From: an uncultured Dialister sp.
GTDB taxonomy: Bacteria > Bacillota > Negativicutes > Veillonellales > Dialisteraceae
NCBI GenBank assembly: GCA_900545785.1
Contig: URAA01000083.1
Coordinates: forward strand, 1 to 6,727
Reading direction: 5' to 3'
Length of the DNA stretch: 6,727 nt
The number at the start of each line of letters is the position of its first letter. The stretch's first letter is position 1. The notes under the pieces were generated by a model. The model saw only the letters and a program-made list of their open reading frames with translations. It made no database searches and was not told where the DNA came from. This document shows positions 1-6,362 of this stretch, in pieces. The position numbers and the translations under genes are program-made.

Positions 1-3000
1 ATTTTGCCATGAGTGCCGCAATCTGCTGTTTCAGCACTGCCAATTCTGCTTTTATTTCTTTATTTTCTTCTTTTATCTCCTTATTTTCTGCTTTTATCTC
101 TTTGTTTTCCGCTTCGATAGTCAGATTCTTTCCTCTGATTGCTTCGTTTTCATTTTTCAATTCCTGAATCTGTTTTGCCATGACCGTGCGGGATCCGACG
201 GGGGTTGTGCCTGAGCCCAGTTTCACGGAAACTCCGGCATTCCACATTCTTTCTCCGCCGAATGTTCCGCCTACGCTGAACATGGTGTCTTCATTCATAC
301 GATAGAACGCACCGAGTGCTGCGGAAGATTCACTCTTGTAGTGGCCGAAGCCGGCTGCAAAGTTCCACTTGTCTTCCGGATCGAAATCAAGGGGATGAAG
401 CGCTGCAAGAGCTGCCGAACTTGCCCCCACTTTGTCGACACGGCCGCCGAGATCATTCATTTTGACATTCAGGTTGGTGATACTTGTCGTATTCGTTCCT
501 ACCTGTTTATCCAAAGCAATGAGATTGTCTGCTGCGCTGTTTGCACTGCTGATATAGTTATAGTTTCCGCCTTCGGCTACACGGGTTTCACTAAATACGG
601 TACCGCCCGTTACAATTCCCGTATTTCCCGATTCAACTTTGCCGTCAGTCTTCACGCTTATCTTATAGTTGGTGCTTCCGTCATCATTCGTGCTTGAGTC
701 GTCTATGACTACATTGTCATCATCTGTTGTTATGGTGTTTCTCGTATCCGTATCAACAGCACCTGCCAGCTCAGACAAGTTTACACTTCCCTTGACGATA
801 GTGCCTGCCGTATCTTGGATCTCCAGATTCAGCGTTTTCTTTGCCTCATCAACGGACAATACATTACCGGTATCTTTTAATTTCGTATTACTGTCCGTCA
901 GCTCTTGTTTTATTTTGTTCAGCTGACCTACGTTGACCGCATCGTTAGCATTGACACCGTCTGCTACATTGGTGATTGTCTTACTGCCTCCGTCGATACC
1001 GTCCTTTGTTACCGACGGACCGCCGCCAATCTTCATTCCTGTCCCGTCAATGGTCACTGTATCAGTTCCCTTGCTTGCCGTGATTTTTCCGTCAGTACCG
1101 CTGATGGCTACATTTGTACCGTTTTTATCTCCGAGGGTGATATCCTTATTCAAGGAAACTTGTGTCCCTTTACCGTCATCAAGTGCAGTTACTGTGATAT
1201 TATCGCTTCCTACGACCTTGTTTGCATTGACCGTCTTGGAAATTCCGTCATAGGCTTCTTTCAGCTGTGCTACGTTGACTGCATCGGTGTCTTCCTTACC
1301 TGCTGCAACGCCTGTAATCTGACGGGTGATATTATTTGCCACGTCACCTACGGAAACAGCTGCTGCGGTAGATGTCCATGCCGCACCTGTTACTGCTTTG
1401 CTGCTCGGGTTATAGCCGGCAACTCCTGCTGCTACACTTGCCACGGAATTTGCACCGAGTGCTACGCCGCCTTCGACGGTTGCATTGGCATTATGACCGA
1501 TGCTGACCGTGTCGGATACGGTGATTTCTTTTATTTCATCGGAAGAGCCGAGAATCACATTATTGTTCGCTCCGGTAATTTTATATTTATCGCCTGTTAC
1601 AATATTATAGGTCGAATTTTCTACCACATTCCGGTTGCCTGTCACGATGTTGAAATCTGCCGAAGTGTCATCGGAACCGATGATTTGGTTATTGGTCCCG
1701 GAAATCTGTGAGAACGTGGCATTTTTTACATAGTTGCCGTCACCGTTGACGGAAACATGGCTGCCTATTTTTTCATAAACGTCGCCTGCGGGAGTACCCA
1801 TAAACATTTGAGCGACAAGCTTTTGTTGATCTTCAGATGTCAATGCTTCCATTTTATACGCATTATCTACAATGTTCCCCTGACCTCTTACAAAGACACC
1901 GTTCGATTCATTTATTCTATTGCCGCCGCCGATAATTGTATCGTTCGATGCACCGGCATCTTTACCTCCGGCAATATCTGCGGATTCTGTACCGATAATA
2001 ACAGACCCCATTCCTTGGCCTGCATTCGGAGCGTTTACAATAGAAGACTCACCGATAACAGTGCTGCTTCCTGCAGCTATTGCATTAAAGCCCAATGCAA
2101 TAGCTGTACCGCCTGTTGCTTGAGCAATATGGCCGATAGCAATCGCTCCGTTTTGGGTTGCACTTGCACCGGTACCGATAGCGACGGCATTGGTTCCTGT
2201 TGCACCGTCATTGTTATAGTTTCCTTGAGTTTCATCACCGTTGACAGAGAAGAAGTGAATCGGAGTCCCGCCGCTGCCGCCGCCAATGATTGCTTTCAGC
2301 TGTGCTACGTTGACTGCATCGGTATCTGCAGTACCTGCCGCAACGCCTGTGATCTGGCGGGTGATATTTTTTGATGTATCCCCTACGGAAACAGCGCCTG
2401 CCGTGGATTTCCAAGCAATAGCGGATGACGTGGAATTTGCCTTCGCAGACGGATCATACCCCTGCTGTCCCAAAGCGGTGGATGCAACAGAACTGCTGCC
2501 GAGTGCTACACCGCCTTCTACGGAAGTTTTTCCGTTGTGGCCGATAACAACAGCATCAGAAACGGTCGTTTCAGTTTCACTGTCAGCCGTGCCTAAGATA
2601 ATGTTATTGGATGCACTTGTCAGTTTCTGTTTATTGCCCACAATAATATTATTTTTACCATTAGTTATCGTATTTAAGGTACCGATCATCGTAGCATAAG
2701 AGGTGGTCGTGCCCTTATTCCGATAGCCGTTCAGCATATTATAAGAAGCTCTGCTCGCGGATGTACCGGTTAATGTATTGCCCACACCGGATACTTGCGA
2801 ACGGATGGCATAGTCTACCTTGTTGCCGCCGCCGATGGCAAGAACCGCACCGCCGGGTGTACCGTTTCCGTCAGTACCGCGGATATTGCTGCGCAAAGTA
2901 TCTGCCAAATCTTTCGCATCTGACGGTGTATATCCTAAAAGCGGTACGGTAATATTTTCAACAGAGTTTGTGACTTCATTGCCGGCACCGAAAATCAGAG

Positions 3001-3790
3001 TACCGTTGGAATTATTGACTCTATTGACTGTACCGACTACAGAGTTAGCAATTCCGGAATACATATTGCTCGATGTTTTTGATTCGATACTGTTGAATGA
3101 ACCGTTAATGACGGCACCGAAATTCTGACCTACCATCATTGCATTCCCTGTTTCATAACCATTGGTCATGATGGAAAAAGCGCCCGTATTCGTTGTAAAT
3201 GCTCCGTTTGAATAGCTGTTGTGTCCGAGCGTTGTCGTTCCCATGACAATGGCAAGATTTCGTTTCGCGCTATCAGTTGTAGGATTCACAGTAGTATCGC
3301 CTAAACGGCCGATATACTTATGATCACCGATTTGTATACCGCTGCGAGCATACGTATTTTGCCCGATGGCAATTCCTGCCATGAGATCCTTATTTTCAGT
3401 CATGCCGAAACGGAAAGTTCTTTCCTGTCCGCCCCACATATTTTCAACAAAAGCATTATTTCCGATGGCAACACTGCCCTGCTGCATGACATAGTCATCG
3501 ACCTGTACATGATCACCGATGGCCACCGTACCGTTCTGCCCGTTGTTGTTGCGTAATTCAATACCATTCCCCATCTTGATATTCTTATTCGTCGGATCGA
3601 CAAAAGTCGTGACCCCGTCCTGTGCCGATACGCCCTGCATGGTCGTCAGTGCCAGCACAGTCATGAGCGCCGCCAACGTTCTTTTGGCTCCCCCGCCCGA
3701 TACGCTTCTGCTGCGGGTTCTTGCGATTTCAGAAACGACGACACAGGAGTTTTTCACCTTGCTCCAAATGACTTTATAAATCTGATTCAT
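1..3790 (-). CDS. YadA-like trimeric autotransporter adhesin (3' end at or just past window edge)
   Basis: This type Vc secreted surface adhesin is expected to form a homotrimer anchored in the outer membrane. I translated the whole frame: 1263 codons are open, and the next codon starts with T, so a stop may follow at once. Start ATG 3788-3790 follows a GGGAGG site. Residues 1-24 are an ESPR (MNQIYKVIWSKVKNS...), followed by Arg/Lys-rich residues, a hydrophobic core (39-48) and a likely signal peptidase site after VSA (residue 56). Residues about 64-500 and 524-845 are YadA/Hia-type beta-roll heads with AIG/IG and NN-I-I repeats. Neck motifs DAVNVAQL or DAVNVGQL lie at 491, 836 and 950. A stalk follows. 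The anchor barrel covers about 1122-1192, ending NAGVSVKLG. Unusually, a coiled coil (1204-1263) follows the barrel. Cys16 in the ESPR is the only cysteine, so the mature visible protein has none. Family assignment is firm; the ligand is unknown. Confidence 0.96.
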   Translation of the reverse strand, partial: MNQIYKVIWSKVKNSCVVVSEIARTRSRSVSGGGAKRTLAALMTVLALTTMQGVSAQDGVTTFVDPTNKNIKMGNGIELRNNNGQNGTVAIGDHVQVDDYVMQQGSVAIGNNAFVENMWGGQERTFRFGMTENKDLMAGIAIGQNTYARSGIQIGDHKYIGRLGDTTVNPTTDSAKRNLAIVMGTTTLGHNSYSNGAFTTNTGAFSIMTNGYETGNAMMVGQNFGAVINGSFNSIESKTSSNMYSGIANSVVGTVNRVNNSNGTLIFGAGNEVTNSVENITVPLLGYTPSDAKDLADTLRSNIRGTDGNGTPGGAVLAIGGGNKVDYAIRSQVSGVGNTLTGTSASRASYNMLNGYRNKGTTTSYATMIGTLNTITNGKNNIIVGNKQKLTSASNNIILGTADSETETTVSDAVVIGHNGKTSVEGGVALGSSSVASTALGQQGYDPSAKANSTSSAIAWKSTAGAVSVGDTSKNITRQITGVAAGTADTDAVNVAQLKAIIGGGSGGTPIHFFSVNGDETQGNYNNDGATGTNAVAIGTGASATQNGAIAIGHIAQATGGTAIALGFNAIAAGSSTVIGESSIVNAPNAGQGMGSVIIGTESADIAGGKDAGASNDTIIGGGNRINESNGVFVRGQGNIVDNAYKMEALTSEDQQKLVAQMFMGTPAGDVYEKIGSHVSVNGDGNYVKNATFSQISGTNNQIIGSDDTSADFNIVTGNRNVVENSTYNIVTGDKYKITGANNNVILGSSDEIKEITVSDTVSIGHNANATVEGGVALGANSVASVAAGVAGYNPSSKAVTGAAWTSTAAAVSVGDVANNITRQITGVAAGKEDTDAVNVAQLKEAYDGISKTVNANKVVGSDNITVTALDDGKGTQVSLNKDITLGDKNGTNVAISGTDGKITASKGTDTVTIDGTGMKIGGGPSVTKDGIDGGSKTITNVADGVNANDAVNVGQLNKIKQELTDSNTKLKDTGNVLSVDEAKKTLNLEIQDTAGTIVKGSVNLSELAGAVDTDTRNTITTDDDNVVIDDSSTNDDGSTNYKISVKTDGKVESGNTGIVTGGTVFSETRVAEGGNYNYISSANSAADNLIALDKQVGTNTTSITNLNVKMNDLGGRVDKVGASSAALAALHPLDFDPEDKWNFAAGFGHYKSESSAALGAFYRMNEDTMFSVGGTFGGERMWNAGVSVKLGSGTTPVGSRTVMAKQIQELKNENEAIRGKNLTIEAENKEIKAENKEIKEENKEIKAELAVLKQQIAALMAK
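48..110 (-). repeat. Three tandem 21-bp repeats encoding coiled-coil heptads
   Basis: Three adjacent 21-base units (48-68, 69-89, 90-110) differ from one another at only a few positions. A fourth, degenerate unit follows at 111-131. In the adhesin frame each unit encodes one heptad of the type NKEIKAE or NKEIKEE, at about residues 1228-1249. Units are in frame, so gain or loss of a unit would change coiled-coil length by seven residues without a frameshift. Confidence 0.85.
1259..1627 (-). repeat. Duplicated adhesin head-neck module, copy 2 (membrane-proximal)
   Basis: Residues about 722-844 of the adhesin repeat the layout of residues 372-499: NN-I-I-x-G turns, then TVSD, the IGHN/VEGGVALG block, a linker with GY-x-PS, VSVGD and NITRQITGVAAG, and the neck DAVNVAQLK. 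The DNA is also alike: a 29-base run ending the neck coding region is identical in both copies. This points to an internal duplication rather than convergent repeats. Confidence 0.9.
2294..2677 (-). repeat. Duplicated adhesin head-neck module, copy 1 (membrane-distal)
   Basis: Residues about 372-499 form the first copy of the module at 1259-1627, again ending in NITRQITGVAAG and neck motif DAVNVAQLK at residue 491. The copies differ mainly in a short linker: this copy has GYDPSAKANSTSSAIAW, where the other has GYNPSSKAVTGAAW. A Gly-rich hinge (IIGGGSGGTP) and a second beta-roll head follow. Confidence 0.9.
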
Positions 3791-3798
3791 CTATTTTG

Positions 3799-3804
3799 CC
3801 TCCC
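3799..3804 (-). promoter_or_regulatory. Ribosome binding site of the adhesin
   Basis: The minus strand reads GGGAGG eight bases before the ATG at 3788-3790. This close match to the anti-Shine-Dalgarno sequence, together with the canonical ESPR that starts right at this ATG, fixes the start codon. Confidence 0.85.
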
Positions 3805-3826
3805 ATAAACCAAATAACCAATACTA

Positions 3827-3855
3827 ATTATATAAAATCGGTTATCGCTCCAAAT
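3827..3855 (-). promoter_or_regulatory. Proximal adhesin promoter
   Basis: A perfect -10 hexamer, TATAAT, lies on the minus strand at 3827-3832. At 17-bp spacing the -35 position is ATTTGG (3850-3855), a poor match. Transcription would start near 3820 and give a leader of about 30 bases before the adhesin ATG. The weak -35 and its overlap with a symmetric element (3836-3875) suggest dependence on, or control by, a DNA-binding protein. No start site has been mapped. Confidence 0.55.
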
Positions 3856-3875
3856 ATTTGCAGAAGTGACCGATT
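3836..3875. promoter_or_regulatory. 40-bp nested dyad, candidate operator of the adhesin
   Basis: The element reads AATCGGT, eight bases, the perfect palindrome CAAATATTTG, eight bases, then ACCGATT. Outer arms and inner palindrome share exactly the same centre (between 3855 and 3856), and 15 of 20 position pairs are complementary. It covers the -35 region of the proximal promoter and ends four bases upstream of its -10 hexamer, which is where a repressor or activator would bind. The protein is unknown; chance symmetry in AT-rich DNA is not excluded. Confidence 0.45.
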
Positions 3876-3913
3876 CTAAGCCAAAGATGTACGTTGATGC
3901 TGAAAATTTGTAT

Positions 3914-3945
3914 AAAAAAAACACAAGGCAGAGATCTATCTCGGC
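3914..3945 (-). terminator. Weak stem-loop followed by a U8 tract
   Basis: Read on the minus strand, GCCGAGA (3945-3939) can pair with TCTCTGC (3934-3928) around a four-base loop. One internal position is mismatched. A run of eight T lies six bases downstream (3921-3914). The gap between stem and T tract is longer than in a good intrinsic terminator. It could end a short transcript from the distal promoter at 4146-4174, or attenuate read-through into the adhesin. Confidence 0.25.
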
Positions 3946-4133
3946 AACGAAACTCCTTTCACGGTTTTCGCTTCATGCCTTTTTGATAAATCTTTCTATT
4001 CCTTATGTTTTCGTCATTTATTATTACCCGGATGATAAACTTGTAAACTCAAATGAACTTCTGTCATTGATTCTTACTTTGTAATAAATATTCTTTGCTT
4101 CATATTAAATTATTATTTTTATATATAATAATA

Positions 4134-4152
4134 CTATTACTAATGATAATAG
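4134..4152. promoter_or_regulatory. Imperfect 19-bp dyad resembling a Fur box
   Basis: CTATTA at one end and TAATAG at the other give a 19-bp dyad in which 15 positions match the reverse complement. It contains TAATGATAAT, a ten-base match to the core of the classical Fur box; an overlapping 19-base alignment matches the Fur consensus at 12 positions. It covers the -10 hexamer of the distal promoter, a typical repressor position. Fur, PerR or another metal-responsive regulator is a guess; such AT-rich matches also arise by chance. Confidence 0.35.
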
Positions 4153-4174
4153 ATCTTTAATGACGGACCGTCAA
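4146..4174 (-). promoter_or_regulatory. Distal minus-strand sigma70-type promoter upstream of the adhesin
   Basis: The minus strand has TTGACG (4174-4169, five of six consensus bases), a 17-bp spacer, then TATTAT (4151-4146, five of six). Transcription would begin near 4139 and run toward the adhesin, giving a leader of about 350 bases, or a short non-coding RNA if it stops at the stem-loop near 3914-3945. Both hexamers overlap dyads (4161-4173 and 4134-4152), so it looks regulated. It is the best-matching promoter pair I found in the intergenic stretch. Confidence 0.55.
4161..4173. promoter_or_regulatory. Perfect 13-bp dyad TGACGG-A-CCGTCA
   Basis: Two perfect six-base arms flank one central base. 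It is GC-rich in a very AT-rich surrounding, which makes it stand out. It overlaps the -35 hexamer of the distal promoter on the minus strand. It is short for a terminator and has no T tract, so a protein binding site is the better reading. The binder is unknown. Confidence 0.4.
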
Positions 4175-4262
4175 TGTATTCTGCATTTCGCTTTTCGATA
4201 GAAATTATTACTTCAGCATATTTCTTATATAAATTTTCACCTGCGGATAACAGAATATTTCC

Positions 4263-4286
4263 TGATTTAAAATAAATTTTTAATCA
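4263..4286. repeat. AT-only inverted repeat
   Basis: Eleven-base arms (TGATTTAAAAT and ATTTTTAATCA) with one mismatch surround two bases. It lies about 75 bases beyond the pbuX terminator. It could be a weak backup terminator hairpin or a binding site; an all-A/T stem in such AT-rich DNA may be accidental. Confidence 0.25.
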
Positions 4287-4353
4287 AAATATACAGAGCC
4301 GCCGGAAGTCTGCAATGACGTGAAAAAACTTTCTGTAATCTTTTTCATTTTTT

Positions 4354-4388
4354 GGAAACAAAAACACCATCTCTGAGGACGATGTTTT
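4354..4388 (-). terminator. Rho-independent terminator of xpt-pbuX
   Basis: Thirteen bases past the pbuX stop, the minus strand forms an 11-bp stem (AAAACATCGTC with GATGGTGTTTT, two G-U pairs) around a six-base loop, then continues TGTTTCC. The 3' arm itself ends in TTTT, so the T tract is partly inside the stem and is interrupted by G. It is less strong than the lemA terminator but well placed to end the operon. Confidence 0.6.
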
Positions 4389-4401
4389 GATCTGTTACAA
4401 T

Positions 4402-5697
4402 TTATTCCGTTTCTTCTTTTTCCTTCGGAAGAATGAGGTTCAGCAGGACTGCCACGATGAATACGACGGCGACGCAGTTTTCTGCAAAGATGCTCCGCAA
4501 TATATCGGGGAATATGCGGAAAATCTGAGGCGTACCGGTGAATCCGAGACCGATGGAAAGAGAGAGGGCGACGATGGTCATATTTCTTTCGGAATAACCG
4601 CATTGACCGATCATACGGACGACGATGGTGCCGAACATCATGAGGGTGCAGCCGCCGAGGACCGCATCGGGAAGGGAAGCGAGGATGACTCCCACGGCAG
4701 GAATCAGTCCTGCCAATATCATGATCGCCGCTCCGCAAGCGACGGCTTTTCTGTTCACCACTTTTGTCATGGCAATGAGGCCGATATTTTGGCTGAACGA
4801 GGTGATCGGCATGCAGCCGAAGAGAGAAGAGAGACTGCTGACGAACCCGTCTACGGTGATGGCGCCGGAGATTTCTCTGTCTTTTGCATTTCGTCCGAAT
4901 CCCATGACGGCAAGGGCGGAGGTGTCACCCAATGTTTCCGTCGCCGATACGAGGAAGATAAGAAATACGGAAAATATGGCGTCGGCATGAAATTCCATGG
5001 CATAGGGCATGAATCCGGGAAGGGAGACGGGAGATACGGAAGCAAGGCCGCTCATGTTCACCATTCCGAAAAAGAAAGCCGCTCCGTAACCGACGACGAG
5101 ACCGACCAGAACGGAAAGCTGTTTATAAAAAGATTTTGCTTTGATATTGAAAAGAAGAGAGGAAATTAAGGTGATCGTACCGACGATCAGATATTTTGAG
5201 TCGCCGAATTCAGGATTTCCGAAACCGCCGCCGAAAGAATTGGCCCCGATGGGAAGCAGGGAAAATCCGATGGCTGTGACGACACTGGCGGACACGATGG
5301 GCGGAACAAATTTGCGCCACCAGCCGATCCCCATGCCCAAGATGCCTTCCAGTATCCCTCCCACAAGGGCGGCTCCCAGCACGGCACCGTAGCCGTATTT
5401 CACACCGATCACACAGAACAGGGACACGAAGGTAAAGCTGATCCCCATGATGATCGGCATTCCGCTTCCGATGCGCCAAAAAGGAAACATCTGGAGCAGC
5501 GATCCCACACCGGCGATGATCATGGCGGCCTGCACGAGAGATGCCGCTTCTTCCGCCGGTATTTTCACCGCAGCGGTCACAATGAGAATGGGAGCGATAT
5601 TTGCCACAAACATGGCAAGTACATGCTGCAGTCCGAAAGGCACCGCTTTTTTCAAAGGTACATCGCCGTAAAATTCATAGATCGGATCTTTATTCAC
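4402..5697 (-). CDS. pbuX: Xanthine permease, NCS2/NAT family
   Basis: A 431-residue polytopic inner-membrane nucleobase transporter that would import xanthine with a cation. The usual family length is about 430-460, so it is complete. TM1 carries the conserved QH (Q24-H25). The TM8 region has ATETLGDT, with E254 and D258 at the positions of the purine-type E-x-x-x-D pair; uracil permeases have a different EH motif here. The NAT signature is present as Q303-N304-I-G306-L-I-A-M-T311-K312. Hydrophobic segments run throughout, consistent with the 14-segment fold. The start is GTG at 5695-5697, twelve bases after the xpt stop, with a strong TAAGGAGGAG site. Coupling to xpt supports xanthine as substrate; urate or another oxopurine is possible. 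Confidence 0.92.
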   Translation of the reverse strand: MNKDPIYEFYGDVPLKKAVPFGLQHVLAMFVANIAPILIVTAAVKIPAEEAASLVQAAMIIAGVGSLLQMFPFWRIGSGMPIIMGISFTFVSLFCVIGVKYGYGAVLGAALVGGILEGILGMGIGWWRKFVPPIVSASVVTAIGFSLLPIGANSFGGGFGNPEFGDSKYLIVGTITLISSLLFNIKAKSFYKQLSVLVGLVVGYGAAFFFGMVNMSGLASVSPVSLPGFMPYAMEFHADAIFSVFLIFLVSATETLGDTSALAVMGFGRNAKDREISGAITVDGFVSSLSSLFGCMPITSFSQNIGLIAMTKVVNRKAVACGAAIMILAGLIPAVGVILASLPDAVLGGCTLMMFGTIVVRMIGQCGYSERNMTIVALSLSIGLGFTGTPQIFRIFPDILRSIFAENCVAVVFIVAVLLNLILPKEKEETE

Positions 5698-5702
5698 CGC
5701 AA

Positions 5703-5712
5703 CTCCTCCTTA
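5703..5712 (-). promoter_or_regulatory. pbuX ribosome binding site containing the xpt stop codon
   Basis: The minus strand reads TAAGGAGGAG. Its TAA is the stop codon of xpt and its AGGAGG is a near-perfect Shine-Dalgarno sequence for the GTG start of pbuX. A ribosome ending on xpt therefore stands on the pbuX site, which favours translational coupling and supports the GTG start. Confidence 0.85.
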
Positions 5713-6294
5713 CCGAAAAGTAATGACGCCTGTTTCTGCATCCATTTTTTCAATGATAGCCAAAGATTTCACATCATAACCGGCTTTGCGCAGTTCATCT
5801 CCGCCGCCTTGGAAGCCTTTTTCTATGCATATGCCGATGCCTTCCACCACAGCTCCCGCCTGTCCGACCAGATCGATCAGCCCCCGGACGGCACATCCGT
5901 TAGCAAGAAAGTCGTCCATGATGAGGATATGCTCCCCTTTATGGAGATATTTCTTGGATGCCACCACATGATTGACTTTGTTATGCGTGTAGGAATGGAC
6001 TTCCGTTTCATACATGTCTTTGTCCATATTGCTTCCTGCCGATTTTTTGGCAAAGAGGACGGGAACGCCGAAATAAACGGCAGTGAGGCAGGCAATGCCG
6101 ATGCCCGACGCTTCGATGGTCAGTATCTTGTCCACCTTTTTATCGGCAAAAAGGGACTTAAACTCTTTCCCCAATTCGCTGATAAAAGGAACATCGATCT
6201 GATGATTGAGGAAACTGTCCACTTTCAGCACGTTTCCTGCTTTGATCACGCCGTCTTTCAGTATTTTTTCCTGCAATAAATTCAATTCCGCCAT
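5710..6294 (-). CDS. xpt: Xanthine phosphoribosyltransferase
   Basis: This cytosolic purine salvage enzyme joins xanthine and PRPP to give XMP and pyrophosphate. The 194-residue product aligns along its length with Bacillus subtilis Xpt (also 194, from memory). LKVDSFLNHQID lies at 23-34, and the PRPP-binding loop HILIMDDFLANG at 122-133. L23, N30 and K159 correspond to the xanthine-contacting Leu20, Asn27 and Lys156 of the Bacillus enzyme. IEKGFQGGGDEL follows. I prefer ATG 6292-6294: it gives the family N terminus and has a G-rich stretch (GGGGGG) five bases upstream that can pair with the anti-Shine-Dalgarno through a G-U pair. An in-frame ATG at 6307-6309 would add MRGAV but has a poorer site. 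The gene leads the xpt-pbuX operon. Confidence 0.95.
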   Translation of the reverse strand: MAELNLLQEKILKDGVIKAGNVLKVDSFLNHQIDVPFISELGKEFKSLFADKKVDKILTIEASGIGIACLTAVYFGVPVLFAKKSAGSNMDKDMYETEVHSYTHNKVNHVVASKKYLHKGEHILIMDDFLANGCAVRGLIDLVGQAGAVVEGIGICIEKGFQGGGDELRKAGYDVKSLAIIEKMDAETGVITFR

Positions 6295-6333
6295 GACAGC
6301 CCCCCGCATTCTTACAAATATTTATAATAAAAC

Positions 6334-6362
6334 ATTATAACCCATTGCCGCACCTCTTTCTA
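6334..6362 (-). promoter_or_regulatory. Promoter of the xpt-pbuX operon
   Basis: The minus strand has TAGAAA (6362-6357, four of six matches to TTGACA), a 17-bp spacer, and a perfect TATAAT (6339-6334). Transcription would start near 6327, about 33 bases before the preferred xpt ATG. That leader is too short for the guanine riboswitch that precedes xpt-pbuX in Bacillus, and no riboswitch core is visible further upstream. Confidence 0.55.

Larger units (their letters stand above)
3805..4353. other. Gene-free AT-rich regulatory stretch between pbuX and the adhesin
   Basis: No credible gene lies in these roughly 550 bases. Open frames are short, lack ribosome binding sites and resemble nothing I know. 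Base composition is far more AT-rich than the flanking genes; in 4081-4160 only 10 of 80 bases are G or C. The stretch holds two candidate minus-strand promoters (3827-3855 and 4146-4174), three dyads (3836-3875, 4134-4152, 4161-4173), a weak stem-loop with a T tract (3914-3945) and an AT-only hairpin (4263-4286). It most likely controls the adhesin. Confidence 0.7.

Noticed and set aside
905..1711. Long open frame (268 codons) on the plus strand.
   Set aside because: It lies opposite the adhesin coding frame. Its Cys- and Tyr-rich translation is what the antisense of Asn/Thr/Gly/Val repeats gives; no family resemblance.
1200..2700. Repeated short sequences that could suggest a CRISPR or satellite array.
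   Set aside because: The repeats keep one open reading frame and encode adhesin head and neck motifs; there are no regular spacers.
3866..4084. Open frame of 72 codons on the plus strand in the intergenic stretch, starting with GTG.
   Set aside because: No ribosome binding site, no recognisable similarity, it overlaps the candidate operator and promoter region, and its composition follows the AT-rich background.
4387..5169. Open frame of 260 codons on the plus strand.
   Set aside because: It is antisense to pbuX, is rich in Asp, Glu, Gly and His with no domain pattern, and pbuX is unmistakable.
6295..6309. Upstream ATG (6307-6309) adding five residues to Xpt.
   Set aside because: Kept as an alternative only. 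It has a weaker ribosome binding site and departs from the N terminus of Bacillus Xpt; the ATG at 6292-6294 gives the family length of 194.
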